The translations under genes were made by a program, and so were the position numbers. This document shows, piece after piece, positions 5,046-5,248 of a stretch of 5,248 nt of DNA. The DNA is from Desulfocapsaceae bacterium (GTDB lineage: Bacteria; Desulfobacterota; Desulfobulbia; Desulfobulbales; Desulfocapsaceae). Under the pieces are notes generated by a model, which ran no database searches, was not told the DNA's origin, and saw nothing but the letters and a program-made list of their open reading frames with translations. Position 1 is the stretch's first letter, and each line of letters opens with the position of its first letter. The stretch covers positions 1-5,248 of the forward strand of contig JAOZLO010000234.1 of assembly GCA_029934775.1 (NCBI GenBank), given 5' to 3'.

Positions 5046-5171
5046 ATGCGAATACCCCATCGTGAAGATCATTGGATCGAAGCCATCCAGGAGCATGCCG
5101 CGCGTAAGTTAGCTCCACGGTTACGCGATACAAACATGATGGGGATATACCACCACCCCGAGGACTGTTAG
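5046..5171 (+). CDS. Doubtful small plus-strand ORF or gene fragment, 41 residues
   Basis: The ATG at 5046 opens a frame of 41 residues ending TAG. It starts MRIPHREDHWIEAIQEH and ends MMGIYHHPEDC. The residues are charged and rich in His, Arg and Trp, looking like a fragment of a soluble or nucleic-acid-related protein, but I recognise no family. There is no Shine-Dalgarno and no clear promoter. It converges on the gene ending at 5201. It may be a remnant of a longer gene or a chance frame. It contains a 7-bp inverted repeat at 5101-5127. Confidence 0.3.
   Translation: MRIPHREDHWIEAIQEHAARKLAPRLRDTNMMGIYHHPEDC
5101..5127. repeat. 7-bp inverted repeat
   Basis: CGCGTAA (5101-5107) and TTACGCG (5121-5127) are perfect inverted copies separated by 13 bases. 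The GC-rich outer ends could form a hairpin or an operator-like dyad. No T-tract follows on either strand, so it is not a terminator. It lies inside the doubtful 41-codon ORF. Confidence 0.4.
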
Positions 5172-5200
5172 AAGGTTTGCTGTTTCGGCCATATTCAGAC

Positions 5201-5248
5201 TCATCCTTTTTCCAGTTTCGCAAGGATTTCTTTTTCGCCTTCTTTTTT
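5201..5248 (-). CDS. C-terminal tail of a gene entering from the right edge
   Basis: The minus strand from the window edge reads as 15 codons, KKEGEKEILAKLEKG, then TGA at 5203-5201. The Lys/Glu-rich, helical end looks like a genuine protein C-terminus, but too little is visible to name a family. The stop overlaps an ATG as ATGA (5204-5201), opening a 27-residue frame (5204-5121, MSLNMAETANLLTVLGVVVY and then a short tail). That frame could be a coupled but truncated gene or chance. Confidence 0.4.
   Translation of the reverse strand, partial: KKEGEKEILAKLEKG

Overview
The window looks like chromosomal DNA of a Gram-negative bacterium. Exported proteins, a LolD/MacB-type ABC system and sigma70-like promoters support that. 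The gene content is most like a Desulfobacterota/deltaproteobacterial genome, but this is a guess because no taxonomic marker gene is present. Nearly all convincing genes lie on the minus strand, so the reading below runs from right to left.

Right edge (about 4954-5248): the last codons of a minus-strand gene enter from outside and stop at 5201. A doubtful 41-codon plus-strand ORF (5046-5171) converges on it. Centre (4953-772): a strong sigma70-like promoter drives a small, Cys-rich secreted protein (4917-4495). After a 115-base gap come four tightly overlapping genes: an FtsX/MacB-type permease (4379-3123), a LolD/MacB-type ATPase (3130-2444), an exported thioredoxin-fold protein (2447-2019) and a second, paralogous permease (2013-772). 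These four overlap end to end by a few bases, so they are almost certainly one translationally coupled operon. The two permeases plus the ATPase would form one heterodimeric type VII ABC transporter with a periplasmic partner. The set of two FtsX-like permeases, a LolD-like ATPase and thioredoxin-like proteins recalls the ABC part of the Campylobacter jejuni p19 iron cluster (cj1661-cj1665). That comparison is from memory and not from a search.

The most interesting gene is the thioredoxin-like one. The CGPC active site is replaced by HGPM, the cis-proline loop reads GHIPM, and the predicted mature protein has no cysteine. It keeps the thioredoxin scaffold but cannot do thiol chemistry. A His/Met metal site is an attractive inference. 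Two unusual control layouts also stand out: a promoter placed so that the first operon gene would be transcribed as a leaderless mRNA, and a sequence directly after that gene's stop codon that is complementary to the ribosome binding site of the next gene.

Left part (771-1): about 570 bases without a convincing gene hold a hairpin, a 15-base direct repeat, two micro-ORFs and two divergent candidate promoters. The minus-strand promoter leads to a near-textbook intrinsic terminator only about 10 bases before the ATG of a left-edge gene. That gene's N-terminus has the look of a secreted or virion surface protein. The arrangement suggests a transcription attenuator.
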